From Poriferisodalis sp965215815 (GTDB lineage Bacteria > Actinomycetota > Acidimicrobiia > Acidimicrobiales > Poriferisodalaceae), in NCBI RefSeq assembly GCF_965215815.1, contig NZ_CBDCEO010000013.1, positions 372,001-436,000 on the forward strand: 64,000 nucleotides of DNA, written 5' to 3'. Under the pieces are notes generated by a model. The model was not told where the DNA came from. It was given only the letters and a program-made list of their open reading frames with translations, and ran no database searches. Numbering within the stretch: position 1 is the first letter of the stretch; every line of letters begins with the position of its first letter. The translations under genes were made by a program, and so were the position numbers. Shown here piece after piece: positions 17,406-25,461 of this stretch.

Positions 17406-17683
17406 TGAGGCCCACCATCGACGAGCTCATCGACAATGGCGATTGGGACGAAGTCGCGCGACGCTTCGAAGGCTTCGATGTCGAGCGGGCCGTTCACCGC
17501 CCAATCTCAGACTGGTGGCTCCGCTGTGCCGCCGGCGACCCCAAGAGTCCTGACGATCTGCTTCGAACCAAGGTGGCTGCCGCCCGCGCCGACGGCGTCT
17601 CATGGCAGCGCATCGGCGAACTTCTGGGCGTGCCCGAGGCAGAAGCCCAGCAGCGCTACGACTCGCCCAGCAAGCCCTCCTGA
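17405..17683 (+). CDS. Putative antitoxin partner with sigma-like HTH
   Basis: 92 residues starting at an ATG that overlaps the stop codon of the upstream gene (a GTG 3 bases earlier is also possible). The N-terminal half is acidic and Trp-rich (DELIDNGDWDEVARRFEGFD). The C-terminal half, with ADGVSWQRIGELLGVPEAEAQQRY, is a helix-turn-helix resembling region 4-like folds, so it probably binds the operon promoter. Overlapping start, size and order fit a type II antitoxin following its toxin. Confidence 0.6.
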   Translation: MRPTIDELIDNGDWDEVARRFEGFDVERAVHRPISDWWLRCAAGDPKSPDDLLRTKVAAARADGVSWQRIGELLGVPEAEAQQRYDSPSKPS

Positions 17684-17735
17684 TAACAACCACCCTCACA
17701 GCAGCACAACACGACAAGGCTCGCGGCCAAGCGGC

Positions 17736-18421
17736 TCAAGCTGTTCTACCAGCCTCCCGACGCCCTACGTGCGTCCGCAGCACTCGACGAATGAAGTCCA
17801 CGTTGCTAGCGGCACGTTGCGAGTCGATGCCGTTCAATAGCCCGGTCAAGCGCCTGAGATTGTCGACTTCGTGCTCGGTGACTTCTTCTCGGTATGCGAA
17901 ATGGGCCCATTGGTGCCTCAAGCGCAACAACTGGAGAAAGAAGCCGGACTGCCGGAATGATGGAAAGCAACTCTGCACCTGGGCCCAGTTGTCCTCAACA
18001 AACTTCAACCAGAGTGCGGGATCCCGAGACTGTTCTGGGTACTGACCCAGCGCGCGCCGCGCTACTTCACCCGCTGCTTCATCGCGTAGCGACTGGCGAA
18101 GCCACGCTATGTCGCGAGGGCTGAACTCGCGGACCAAGCGCGTCTGAAGCGCCTCGCCGAGGATTCGCATAGCTCGCTCGATGAGGTCGCGTTCGTCGTC
18201 GACGAGCGAATAGGGCCAAACTGACACCAAGGTGTCTCGTCGCATGCCGGTGATCCCGGTGCCAAGCCGAGCATTGAGTTGACGACCTTCTGCGGCCAGT
18301 CGCCTTGCTCGTCGCCTTCGCGATATCCGCTCCGGTATTTCTTCTTCGTCCGATGGCTGAGCCGGAACAAGACGGCGGGAAACTCGTTGCGGGGATCATT
18401 CCAATCGTTCTCTGCAACCAC
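17736..18421 (-). pseudogene. HEPN-like (Swt1-type) protein gene broken by a frameshift
   Basis: A GTG at 18419-18421 has AAGGAGGT 11 bases upstream and starts a convincing frame (VVAENDWNDPRNEFPAVLF...). At about 18255-18270 the reading jumps: the same protein logic continues in another frame as GTGITGMRRDTLVSVWPYSL and runs to 17736. The switch in G+C at third codon positions occurs at the same place, and one missing base or two extra bases near 18262 would explain it. The C-terminal LRHQWAHFAYREEVTEHEV carries R-x4-H and the Swt1-HEPN pattern, so the intact protein (about 228 residues) would be an RNase-like HEPN protein. An ATG at 18245 could still yield a 169-residue fragment. A sequencing error is possible. 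Confidence 0.6.
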
Positions 18422-18509
18422 GATTGCCCAAGACCTCCTTGACCGGCGCGGGTGAGATTCGCGAGCGAATCAGCAGTTGCCAAGCCGCCGCGCATAGTAG
18501 GGCCGCGCA

Positions 18510-18821
18510 TCAGGTCAGAGCGAGCGGAGGCAATCGAAGTTGTCGCCAAGGACTGCGTCCAACATGCGCTATACGAACGGCGCGAGACGCCGGCTCCCGT
18601 GGTTGCTGCTCGTCATCGGCGGATCCCAGCGGTCGCAAGACACGGTCATGACGACTGGAGTGCCATACGATCGCTTCGCCGATGATCTCAAGCTGTCTCT
18701 CAGCGGCGCTCTGGAGAATCCAGCTTCGGTCGAATTCCGCGCGGCCCAGCGCCGCAATCTCGACCAGCTTGTTGCACGCATCGAGAATGTCGTGGACACG
18801 CTCGGCGTCGCTGCGAGTCAC
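18510..18821 (-). pseudogene. HepT-like toxin gene, second half degraded
   Basis: ATG at 18819-18821 overlaps the MNT stop (ATGA). The first 50 residues (MTRSDAERVHDILDACNKL... RQLEIIGEA) match the start of HepT/DUF86 HEPN toxins. After GEA the frame stops making family sense. Fragments resembling the rest, such as RMLDAVLGDNFDCLRSL, appear in another frame behind a stop codon, and the catalytic R-x4-H stretch is not recognisable. This suggests at least two indels, consistent with a decayed toxin next to an intact antitoxin. Confidence 0.45.
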
Positions 18822-19108
18822 AGAAGTATTGCGTCCTCGAACATTCCCCGGTGGCTCTCACGCACTGCCGAAGAATCAACAACGTCGACATGCTGGCCGA
18901 GCAATTCCGTCAAGTCCACTTGCAGGCCTGCAATGTCGAATAGGTCAGCGTCGTCGTCGAATTCGACGAGGAAGTCGTAGTCGCTCCGGTCCGTGTCCTC
19001 GTCTCGGGCCACCGAGCCAATTAGCGATATCGACCGCGCCTTGGCGCGTTCCGCGGCGATGCGGATCGCTACCCGGTGAGTCTCGAGCACGGCGTAGCGA
19101 CGGTTCAC
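18818..19108 (-). CDS. MNT-type nucleotidyltransferase antitoxin
   Basis: 96 residues from a GTG at 19106-19108. It carries the minimal nucleotidyltransferase signature GSVARDEDTDRSDYDFLVEF, giving GSxAR and the Asp-x-Asp pair at about residues 43-45, followed by an Asp in VDVVDSS. Such proteins AMPylate and neutralise HepT toxins. The stop overlaps the start of the HepT remnant downstream. A longer in-frame start at 19210 looks non-coding. Confidence 0.82.
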   Translation of the reverse strand: MNRRYAVLETHRVAIRIAAERAKARSISLIGSVARDEDTDRSDYDFLVEFDDDADLFDIAGLQVDLTELLGQHVDVVDSSAVRESHRGMFEDAILL

Positions 19109-19236
19109 ACTTTCGACTGTACCGGCGCGGTTGCCGACGATCGCCCGCAGCCAAAGCAGCTCGGAGCGGTGCCGCCACTCGACACGGTCGCGGCCAGCGT
19201 GCAGTGCCACACCGAGACACCCATCGTGCAGGTCGG

Positions 19237-20397
19237 TCAGAGCGTTCTGAGGCGCTCGATGGCTGCATCGAGGACGTCGTGCTGCTTGCAGAAGGCGAAG
19301 CGAACAAGGTGGCGGCCCTCATCGACGTTGTCGTACATCACGACGTTGGGCACTGCGGCCACACCGATCCGCTCCGGCAGCCCCCAGCAGAACTCGATGC
19401 CGTCGTCGTGGCCGATCGAGCGGATGTCGGCGGTGATGAAGTAGGTACCGGATGGCTCGAACACTTCGAGACCGGTCGATCGCAGGCCTGCTGACAGTCG
19501 GTCCCGCTTGGCACACAAGTCCTCGGCCAGGGCCTTGAAGTAGTCGTCGCCGAGGTCGAGTCCGGCGGCGATGGCGTGCTGGAACGGTCCGCCGCTGACA
19601 TAGGTCAGCCATTGCTTGGCCGTTCGCACCGCCGCGACCAGCGCTGGGCGTGCGCAGACCCATCCGATCTTCCAGCCGGTTACGGCAAATGTCTTGCCGC
19701 CGCTCGAAATGGTCACGGTCCGGTCGGCCATGCCCGGCAGCGTGGCGATCGGGATGTGCTCGCCGTCGAAGGTCAGGTGCTCGTACACCTCGTCGGTCAC
19801 CACGATGAGATCACGCTCGATGGCAACCTCGGCGATGGCTTCTAACTCGGCCCGGCTGAACACCTTGCCGGTGGGGTTGTGCGGGCTGTTGAGCACCAGT
19901 AGCCGCGTGCGCGGTGTCACCGCGGCCGCTAGCTCGTCGGGATCGAAGCTGTAGTCGGGCGGGCGCAGGGTGACCACCTTGCGCACCGCTCCCGCCATCG
20001 AGATGACCGCGCCATAGAGGTCGTACCAGGGCTCGAACGTGAGCACGTCCTCGCCCACCTCGGTCAGCGCCAAGATGCTCGCAGCCAGCGCTTCGCTTGC
20101 CCCCGCGGTGATGAGCACCTCGCTATCGGGGTCGACATCCATGCCCCAGAAGCGGGATTGGTGCCGGGCCACGGCGTGGCGAAGCTCCGGGATGCCGATG
20201 CCCGGCGGATATTGGTTCGCGGTGCCGCTGCGAATCGCCGCAACGGCTGCTTCAAGTACCTCCGTCGGCCCGTCGGTGTCAGGAAAGCCCTGCCCCAGGT
20301 TGATGGCCCCAGTGCGCACAGCGAGCGCAGACATCTCGGCGAAGATCGTCGACTGGTAGCCCTGCAGGCGCGAATTCAGGTATGGCAGCCGTGCCAC
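19237..20397 (-). CDS. Class I/II PLP-dependent aminotransferase (DapC/methionine-aminotransferase-like)
   Basis: 386 residues. Fold-type I features are clear: NLGQGFPDTDGP at the N-terminus, the ITAGASEAL phosphate region, LVLNSPHNPTGKVF, the VTDEVYEHLTF aspartate that contacts the pyridine nitrogen, and SSGGKTFAVTGWKIGW with the Schiff-base Lys near residue 235. Relatives include YbdL, kynurenine aminotransferases and the mycobacterial protein annotated DapC, so the amino donor and acceptor cannot be fixed from sequence. No lysine biosynthesis genes are adjacent. It is convergent with nothing close, and the gene upstream on its strand is the lipoprotein at 20492. Confidence 0.92.
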   Translation of the reverse strand: MARLPYLNSRLQGYQSTIFAEMSALAVRTGAINLGQGFPDTDGPTEVLEAAVAAIRSGTANQYPPGIGIPELRHAVARHQSRFWGMDVDPDSEVLITAGASEALAASILALTEVGEDVLTFEPWYDLYGAVISMAGAVRKVVTLRPPDYSFDPDELAAAVTPRTRLLVLNSPHNPTGKVFSRAELEAIAEVAIERDLIVVTDEVYEHLTFDGEHIPIATLPGMADRTVTISSGGKTFAVTGWKIGWVCARPALVAAVRTAKQWLTYVSGGPFQHAIAAGLDLGDDYFKALAEDLCAKRDRLSAGLRSTGLEVFEPSGTYFITADIRSIGHDDGIEFCWGLPERIGVAAVPNVVMYDNVDEGRHLVRFAFCKQHDVLDAAIERLRTL

Positions 20398-20491
20398 GTT
20401 GCGGAGGTTACGGCGCGATCAGCGGGTTCTCGCCACCACGCTGCCCTTCGCGAACGACACGGAGACGGAGACCCGGAACGTGACCGGCGGT

Positions 20492-22060
20492 CTACTGATA
20501 CGACACGTACAGCGGCGAAGGGGTGAGACCCAGCACCTGCTCCGCGGTGGGGGTGGGGAAGTCTTCGTCGTAGAAGTTCTTCCAGCCCCAGTAGAAGCGA
20601 TAGGCGTCGGGCTGCCCGGTCAACGCATCCCAAGTGCTGTACTTGGTGTCGATCGGACCCTGCCCGTCCATATGGATCAGCACCGCCAGCTCCGCGGGAG
20701 TCTCGACCAGTTCGCGGTTGGTGATCATCGAGAAGCGGAATTGGTGCAGAATCAACAGCTTCTGAGGCAGGGCCTCCTCACGGACGAGACCGGCCAGCCA
20801 TTGCACGACCTCGTTGATCTCGGCAGCATCGACGGTGCCGATCTGACGCAGATGCACCTGGTCGGGTCCGAGTCGCCATTCGGGATCCAGCGCCAGCCCG
20901 ACATGGGGAAGCCGCAGGAACTCCTCATAGTGCTTGGCTTGGGTGAGGAAATCGCTTCGGCCCGACTGCAGATCCAGCACCACGTACATGTCGTTGTCGG
21001 CTGCTGCGGTGATCCACGGCCTGATCGCATCGAGGGCGGTCTCGTTGGAGTAATCGCCGTCACGACCCGCTCTGGCTGACGCAACGGTGGCGATGATCTC
21101 GAATGCAAGCAGCACGTCCGAGCCGTCCGCGTCGTAGCCCTCCGCGATGGACCGCAGGCGCGCCACTCCCCCGGACGGATCCTGTTCGCCCAGCACTCCG
21201 AGCTGCGATGTCGATGGGTGGCCGTATATGGCAACCAAACGGCGGTCGCGTTCTGGCTCGAACAGGAGCAGGCCGCCTCCGGGAAGTTCATCACCGCGAC
21301 GGATGACCTCCAGTTGCCACGCTGCATCGGGGCCAAGATCCGCGTGCAGTTCCACGCGAACGGCCTCGCGAAGCACCTTGCGTCCTTGTGGGGCCAAGGC
21401 CCGCAAATCTTCGACCGCGGTCATCGCCGTCGCGTCGATCTGCCGTCCGACGGCCCCGAGCACCGCAGCTTGCTCGGCGCTGTTGACGATCCACACGCGC
21501 TCATACTGAACGTCTTGATGCGGCAGCGCCGCCTCGGGATTGACGGGTACCCATTCAACGGCAAAACCGGCGAGCCGTTGTCGGAGGTCCTGCTCGTTGA
21601 AGCCTGCCGCCACGATCCGCTCCGGCGCCAGGCGCCGAATTTCTGCCATCGCTTCAGCGCCAGACCATGACTCCATGAGCAAGAGGGGTCCGCGTATCCC
21701 ACGTGCGGCCAGCGTGAGGATCGCCTCGGAATCGTTGGCGAACGCCAGGCCGATCTCGTCGGCGCACCCGTAGAGGGCGCGCGATATCTCGACGCTGAGG
21801 AGCACAGGTGCAGCGGTGTCGACCGCAAGGTTGTCCGCCGGTTCCCGTGGCGAACAGTCGCGAACGGTCGCAGCGGGTTCCGGCGCAACGGGAACGGCCG
21901 TCTCCGCTTCGGCAGGCACGGCAGGCTCGTGTGTCTCTCCTGACTCCCGCTGACTGGTTGAGCACGCGCAAGCCAGGACAATCCCGACGGCGGACGCCAG
22001 AACCACACCGACCCTGATCGGCCGTGCGGAGTGCCGTCCGGCCGGCGAAGGTTTCGTCAC
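20492..22060 (-). CDS. Predicted secreted lipoprotein, large, unknown function
   Basis: About 522 residues from a GTG at 22058-22060; a TTG at 22090 is in frame. A hydrophobic signal with lipobox ending in CACS suggests lipid anchoring at about residues 30-33. An Ala/Pro/Glu-rich linker follows. Residues 75-190 have alternating alpha/beta units with repeated ILTLAARGI...LLLM patterns, somewhat like cell-wall-binding repeat 2 proteins. Residues 290-500 look like a TIM-barrel-type domain (AIYGHPSTSQLG, DMYVVLDLQSG, VGLALDPEWR, LLILHQFRFSMI). No catalytic signature is recognised. It diverges from the nitroreductase gene. Confidence 0.75.
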   Translation of the reverse strand: MTKPSPAGRHSARPIRVGVVLASAVGIVLACACSTSQRESGETHEPAVPAEAETAVPVAPEPAATVRDCSPREPADNLAVDTAAPVLLSVEISRALYGCADEIGLAFANDSEAILTLAARGIRGPLLLMESWSGAEAMAEIRRLAPERIVAAGFNEQDLRQRLAGFAVEWVPVNPEAALPHQDVQYERVWIVNSAEQAAVLGAVGRQIDATAMTAVEDLRALAPQGRKVLREAVRVELHADLGPDAAWQLEVIRRGDELPGGGLLLFEPERDRRLVAIYGHPSTSQLGVLGEQDPSGGVARLRSIAEGYDADGSDVLLAFEIIATVASARAGRDGDYSNETALDAIRPWITAAADNDMYVVLDLQSGRSDFLTQAKHYEEFLRLPHVGLALDPEWRLGPDQVHLRQIGTVDAAEINEVVQWLAGLVREEALPQKLLILHQFRFSMITNRELVETPAELAVLIHMDGQGPIDTKYSTWDALTGQPDAYRFYWGWKNFYDEDFPTPTAEQVLGLTPSPLYVSYQ

Positions 22061-22101
22061 GCTCAGAGAAACTATTGACCGCGGCGGCAATACTGGCGGC
22101 C

Positions 22102-23313
22102 ATGCCGACTCCAGAGCTGAACCCCCATGTGCCCGCCCGCTACGACACCGCCAGGGTCGACCTCGCGTCGGTGGACGGCGTGCTGTCGAGCACCCGCTCG
22201 GTGCGGCTGCGGCTGGACCTCGAACGCGACGTCCCGCACGACGTCGTGCTCGACTGCATCGACGTCGCCGAGCAGGGTCCCGGCGGCGGCAACCAGGCCA
22301 GCCGGCGCTGGCTGCTGATCCGCGACCCTGCCCAACGGCAGGCGATCGGCGAGATGTACGGATCGATCGTGGGCAGCTTCATGGCGCGCGGTCGGGATGC
22401 CACAGCCGGCACCGGCCATCCGATGGAACAGGTGATGAAATCTGCCTCTCATCTCGCAGAGCATCTCGCCGAGGTTCCGGTCATTGTCATTCCCTGCGTG
22501 TGGGGTGTGCACGACGACAGCGGCAAGCCCGGGCTGTTCGACTCGGTGCTGCAGTCGGCGTGGAGCTTCTGCCTCGCGGCTCGCGCACGCGGCATGGCCA
22601 CGGCGTGGACCACTGCGATCCTCAACAAAGAAGACGAGCTGCGCGAAGTGCTGGGCATTCCCGATGGGGTCACCCCGGTCGCGCTGTTGCCGCTGGCGTA
22701 CGCGAAGGGCACCGAGTTCGGCGCGGTGCCGCGCCGTCGCGCCAACGAGATCGCCTACGTCGACGGCTGGGGCCGCACCTGGGAGCAGCGGGGGAACGAA
22801 GCGACGGCTCGCGCCATCGGCGAGGGACCCGGTGCCACGTTCGAACTGGATATCGACGCATCGCCCGAACGTCTCTGGAAAATCGTCAGCGACATCAATG
22901 TGGGCGCAAATTTCTCCGAAGAGTTCGTGCGCGCCGAATGGGCTCCTGGCTACGACGGCCCAGCACTTGGCGCCAAGTTCATCGGGCACAACCAGCACCC
23001 CGCCATCGGCGAGTGGAACATCGATCTCACCATCACCGAGTACGAGCCGAACGTCCTCTTCGGCTGGGCCACTGGCGAAACCGAGGATGTCGCCGGCGCC
23101 CGCTGGCGCTATGAGATCGACCATCTACATGGTCAGCGCTCGCGGCTGCGCCACACGGTCCGTCTCGGACCCGGCCCATCGGGCCTCAGTGCCGCCATCG
23201 AAGCGATGCCTGACAAAGAGCCGCGCATCGTCTCGCGGCGCCAGAGCGAGCACTTGGCGAACATGAAGCGGTGCGTCGAGGGCATCAAGGCACTCGCCGA
23301 AGGCAGCGCTTGA
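22102..23313 (+). CDS. Nitroreductase fused to an SRPBCC (START-like) domain
   Basis: 403 residues from the ATG at 22102. Residues 1-215 form an FMN-dependent nitroreductase fold, with STRSVRLRLDLERDVPHDVV at the FMN-phosphate region, GGGNQASRRWLL, and SVLQSAWSFCLAARARGM in the dimer core. Residues 245-390 switch to a polyketide cyclase/START-like ligand-binding fold (ATFELDIDASPERLWKIVSD at its start, FGWATGE mid-domain). This joins a flavin reductase with a hydrophobic ligand pocket. The stop overlaps the TTG start of the GluQ-type gene (TTGA), so the pair is coupled. Confidence 0.85.
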   Translation: MPTPELNPHVPARYDTARVDLASVDGVLSSTRSVRLRLDLERDVPHDVVLDCIDVAEQGPGGGNQASRRWLLIRDPAQRQAIGEMYGSIVGSFMARGRDATAGTGHPMEQVMKSASHLAEHLAEVPVIVIPCVWGVHDDSGKPGLFDSVLQSAWSFCLAARARGMATAWTTAILNKEDELREVLGIPDGVTPVALLPLAYAKGTEFGAVPRRRANEIAYVDGWGRTWEQRGNEATARAIGEGPGATFELDIDASPERLWKIVSDINVGANFSEEFVRAEWAPGYDGPALGAKFIGHNQHPAIGEWNIDLTITEYEPNVLFGWATGETEDVAGARWRYEIDHLHGQRSRLRHTVRLGPGPSGLSAAIEAMPDKEPRIVSRRQSEHLANMKRCVEGIKALAEGSA

Positions 23314-24341
23314 GCGAAGACCCGACAACGGGCCGTTGGGCGCCGAGCCCGACCGGCGATCTGCACCTGGGAAACCTGCGCACGGCATTGCTGGCGTGGC
23401 TGTTCGCCCGTTCGGTCGCTGGCCAATTCCTGTGGCGGTTCGAAGATCTCGACGGCGCCGTGCGGCCGCAGTTCTACGACTCGCAGCTGCGCGACGTGGC
23501 AGCGCTCGGGCTCGACTGGGACGGCGAACCCGTCCGCCAGAGTGACCGCTTGGAGCTGTACCGCGATGCCATTGCGGAACTGCGCCGTCGCGGCCTCACT
23601 TACGAGTGCTTCTGCACGCGGCGTGAGATTGCCGAGGCGACTGCAGCGCCCCACGGCCCCTCGCCTGAGGGTGCGTACCCCGGAACCTGCCGGCAGCTCA
23701 CTCGCGGGGAACGCGAACAGCGTCGCAGCGACGGCCGACCTCCGGCTCTGCGGTTACGCGTCGAGGGCGCTGGCGCCGGTCACGACGATGGCGTGGTCTC
23801 GGACCGGAATCATGCCGAGCTGACCGTCACCGACCGCCAGCTTGGTGCCTTCACCAGCATCATCGACGATTTCGTGCTCCAGCGCGGCGACGGCACCCCG
23901 GCGTACAACCTGGCGGTCGTCGTGGACGACGCAGCCCAGGGCATCAACCAGGTCGTCCGTGGCGACGACCTGCTTCCGTCCACGCCGCGCCAGGTGCACC
24001 TCGCAGAACTGCTCGGCGTCGAACCCCCGTCGTATGCGCACGTGCCCTTGGTGCTGGGTCCGCAGGGTCAGCGCCTCGCGAAGCGGGATGGCGCCGTGAC
24101 TCTGTCGGACCGGCGGGCGCTCGGCGAGACCCCGCTCGATGTCACAAATCTTCTCGTGGCAAGCCTTGGGCTGGAACCCATCACGTCCACTCAGGACCTG
24201 GCTGCAATCGCCGCTGTCTTCGATCCCGCGGCGCTGCCGAGCCAGCCGTGGGTCTGCACGCCTCCACCCGCGGGCGACAAGCGTGACCGTCGCGGACACC
24301 GCGACAATGATCGGGATGCTGCTCGCCGTGAGGCCAATTGA
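23310..24341 (+). CDS. gluQ: Glutamyl-Q tRNA(Asp) synthetase-like protein
   Basis: 343 residues from a TTG overlapping the preceding stop. Class I aminoacyl-tRNA synthetase motifs are visible: a HIGH-type HLGN in SPTGDLHLGNLRTA and a KMSKS-type RLAKRDGAVTL at about residue 255. The length (about 300-345 rather than 480) and the absence of an anticodon-binding domain mark the truncated GluRS paralogue GluQ (YadB), which attaches glutamate to queuosine in tRNA(Asp). Cys residues in YECFCTRREI and YPGTC match its zinc site. The C-terminal tail beyond residue 320 is basic and Asp-rich. No queuosine genes are adjacent. Confidence 0.9.
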   Translation: MSEDPTTGRWAPSPTGDLHLGNLRTALLAWLFARSVAGQFLWRFEDLDGAVRPQFYDSQLRDVAALGLDWDGEPVRQSDRLELYRDAIAELRRRGLTYECFCTRREIAEATAAPHGPSPEGAYPGTCRQLTRGEREQRRSDGRPPALRLRVEGAGAGHDDGVVSDRNHAELTVTDRQLGAFTSIIDDFVLQRGDGTPAYNLAVVVDDAAQGINQVVRGDDLLPSTPRQVHLAELLGVEPPSYAHVPLVLGPQGQRLAKRDGAVTLSDRRALGETPLDVTNLLVASLGLEPITSTQDLAAIAAVFDPAALPSQPWVCTPPPAGDKRDRRGHRDNDRDAARREAN

Positions 24342-24439
24342 GCAGCACGCAGAGGTCCCTAAGATCAAGCACGGACTGCGGGGACTCAACACCTGATTCC
24401 AGTCACGGCCGCCTGATCGACCGCAGCGGGAGACACATC

Positions 24440-25432
24440 ATGTCCGGCAAGCATGCGAACGGATTCGCGGAGGCGTACCGTCGACTGACGGCACCAAAGC
24501 CGATGGCGGACCAGGTTGATCTGTCAGGTCGAAGCGCCGTCGTCACGGGCGGCGCCGCGAACTCGATCGGCTACTACGTAGCGAAGACCCTCGCCGCATG
24601 GGGCGCCGACGTCGTCGTCACTTCGCTGGGAGAAACCGACACCTTGCAGAGCAAGTTGCGCGACGAGCTCCGCGGCGCCGGCGTCGATCAGGGCCGGCTG
24701 ATCGCACAGCCCGTTGACCTGGCTGATCCCCTGAGCGTCGCCGCCTTCGCGCAGTGGCACCGGGAGCATCACGGGGACGAATTAGACATCCTCGTCAACA
24801 ACGCCGGCATATTCAGCGACATCGCCAAGCGCGCCAAGACGCCGATCCTTGCGGGCGACGGCACCGAAGTTCACTGGCGAGTCAATTTCCTCGGCACATT
24901 TCACCTGACCAGCCTGCTGTTGCCCCGGTTGCAGAGTGCAGGTGAGCGAACGGGCGATGCCCGCATCATCATCACTTCGTCAGTCGTGCACGAGAAGGGC
25001 AGCAACGCGCGCTTCTTCTCCGAGCCGCCCCTGCCATATAACTCGTGGGATGCGTATGCACAGTCAAAGCTCGCTCTCGTGCATCTCGCTTTTGAGCTAC
25101 AGCGTCGCTTTGCGGACCAATACGGGCTGCAGTCCGCCGCAGTTCACCCTGGCGACGTTCGCAGCAATCTCACGAATGCGGGCCTAGGCCAGCAACCGGT
25201 ATTGAGGATGATGAATCGGTTGACCAGTCCGCTACAGGCCCCGTTCTTCCTGAGTCCGCTCCAGGGGGCTCAAACGACGATCGCGTGCGCAACGATGATT
25301 CCGTTGCGAGGGGGCGAGTACTACGAGACCTGTGCCGTCTCGCGAGCTTCGGAAGAGACCAAGGACAGCGACACAGCGCGGCGTCTATGGGATGGTGCTC
25401 AAGAGTGGGTAAGTAGCCTGCCGAACGGTTAG
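24440..25432 (+). CDS. Short-chain dehydrogenase/reductase
   Basis: 330 residues from the ATG at 24440, with GGGAG 7 bases upstream. The Rossmann glycine motif VVTGGAANSIGYY lies near residue 40, the NNAG motif in DILVNNAGIF near residue 115, and the active-site YxxxK in YAQSK near residue 205, with Ser in IIITSSVVHE before it. The size and form match the retinol-dehydrogenase/WW-oxidoreductase-like SDR branch that uses NAD(P)H. Base composition is slightly lower in G+C than its neighbours. The substrate is unknown. Confidence 0.9.
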   Translation: MSGKHANGFAEAYRRLTAPKPMADQVDLSGRSAVVTGGAANSIGYYVAKTLAAWGADVVVTSLGETDTLQSKLRDELRGAGVDQGRLIAQPVDLADPLSVAAFAQWHREHHGDELDILVNNAGIFSDIAKRAKTPILAGDGTEVHWRVNFLGTFHLTSLLLPRLQSAGERTGDARIIITSSVVHEKGSNARFFSEPPLPYNSWDAYAQSKLALVHLAFELQRRFADQYGLQSAAVHPGDVRSNLTNAGLGQQPVLRMMNRLTSPLQAPFFLSPLQGAQTTIACATMIPLRGGEYYETCAVSRASEETKDSDTARRLWDGAQEWVSSLPNG

Positions 25433-25461
25433 CACGAAGCTCGATCCGCAGCAGCTCGGCC

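Noticed and set aside
20500..22000. Plus-strand frames across the lipoprotein gene
   Set aside because: Arg/Ser/Pro-rich shadows; the minus-strand frame has a signal peptide and regular codon use.
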